From CANLWN01 sp039815505 (GTDB taxonomy: Bacteria > Bacteroidota > Bacteroidia > Flavobacteriales > Flavobacteriaceae), in assembly GCA_039815505.1 (NCBI GenBank), contig JBCBZE010000045.1:1-14542 (forward strand): 14,542 nt of DNA. Direction: 5' to 3'. Position 1 is the stretch's first letter, and the number at the start of each line of letters is the position of its first letter. The position numbers and the translations under genes were made by a program. The notes below the pieces were generated by a model. It had not been told where the DNA came from and ran no database searches. It saw nothing but the letters and a program-made list of their open reading frames with translations. Shown one piece after another: positions 14,366 through 14,542 of the stretch.

Positions 14366-14542
14366 CTAATCGAACACCATACTAAAGACAGTCTCCCTAT
14401 GGGGAACGGACCTTACTTGCAGATTTCCCCCATGCAAGTGCATCACCTGTTTGGATAGACTAAGTCCTATTCCGGTGCCTGAATTCTTGGTGGTGAAAAA
14501 GGGTACAAATATTTCGTCTATCAAATTTAGGGGAATACCGGG
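14366..14542 (-). CDS. sensor histidine kinase, C-terminal end only
   Basis: The last 58 residues and stop of a two-component sensor kinase; the gene continues past the right edge. The segment EIFVPFFTTKNSGTGIGLSL, followed by SKQVMHLHGG, contains the F box and G2 box of the HATPase_c domain that binds ATP. The end, VRSVPHRETVFSMVFD, is the usual final strand. Nothing can be said about its sensor domain or response regulator. The Gre-like gene follows 17 bases downstream. Confidence 0.92.
   Translation of the reverse strand, partial: PGIPLNLIDEIFVPFFTTKNSGTGIGLSLSKQVMHLHGGNLQVRSVPHRETVFSMVFD

Noticed and set aside
1..14542. Mobile element, prophage, CRISPR or toxin-antitoxin content
   Set aside because: No transposase, integrase, terminal repeats, spacer arrays or paired small toxin genes were seen.

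Overview
The window looks like chromosomal DNA of a marine-type Flavobacteriaceae (Bacteroidota). This rests on the moderately AT-rich composition, the family make-up (zinc-ligand-poor type II thymidine kinase, S9A prolyl oligopeptidase, conserved function-unknown Bacteroidota proteins, a flavobacterial Gre-like protein), sparse Shine-Dalgarno sequences, and several copies of the Bacteroidota -7 promoter motif TAnnTTTG. The genus cannot be fixed from the sequence alone. No mobile element, CRISPR array, tRNA or rRNA was seen. No gene-free stretch exceeds 300 bases; the longest gaps are 724-951, 5182-5387, 8609-8807 and 10428-10649.

Left part (1-1644, minus strand): the 5' part of rsmI preceded by a DoxX-like membrane protein gene (probable two-gene unit), then a terminator, then a conserved Bacteroidota protein of unknown function. 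Middle part (1751-8608, plus strand): mostly housekeeping. It holds tdk overlapping alr, then mscL with a strong terminator, asd with a good promoter, a secreted prolyl oligopeptidase with a strong terminator, and an orphan ABC-transporter ATPase. Together these serve nucleotide salvage, cell-wall D-alanine and diaminopimelate supply, osmotic protection, peptide breakdown and an unidentified transport process.

Right part (8808-13854, plus strand): more accessory in character. It has a leucine-rich-repeat protein with an unrecognised helical C-terminal region and a possible -1 frameshift near its end, an acidic-linker lipoprotein, the ribosome-rescue hydrolase arfB, and a 585-residue fusion of an XRE-type DNA-binding domain, a DUF4870-like membrane module, an internal lipoprotein-type signal and a class C beta-lactamase/DD-peptidase-like domain. 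The far right (13890-14542, minus strand) has a Gre-like protein lying just downstream of the C-terminal end of a sensor histidine kinase.

The most interesting item is the fusion at 12097-13854. It joins a cytoplasmic DNA-binding domain to a penicillin-recognising fold through a membrane module that carries its own lipobox. It could be a one-polypeptide cell-wall or beta-lactam sensor, or a precursor cut by signal peptidase II into a regulator and a lipoprotein enzyme. A GACAT inverted repeat beside its likely promoter could be its own operator. Second is the LRR protein's C-terminus, where an open -1 frame beginning at an A5 run extends the protein by about 80 residues.
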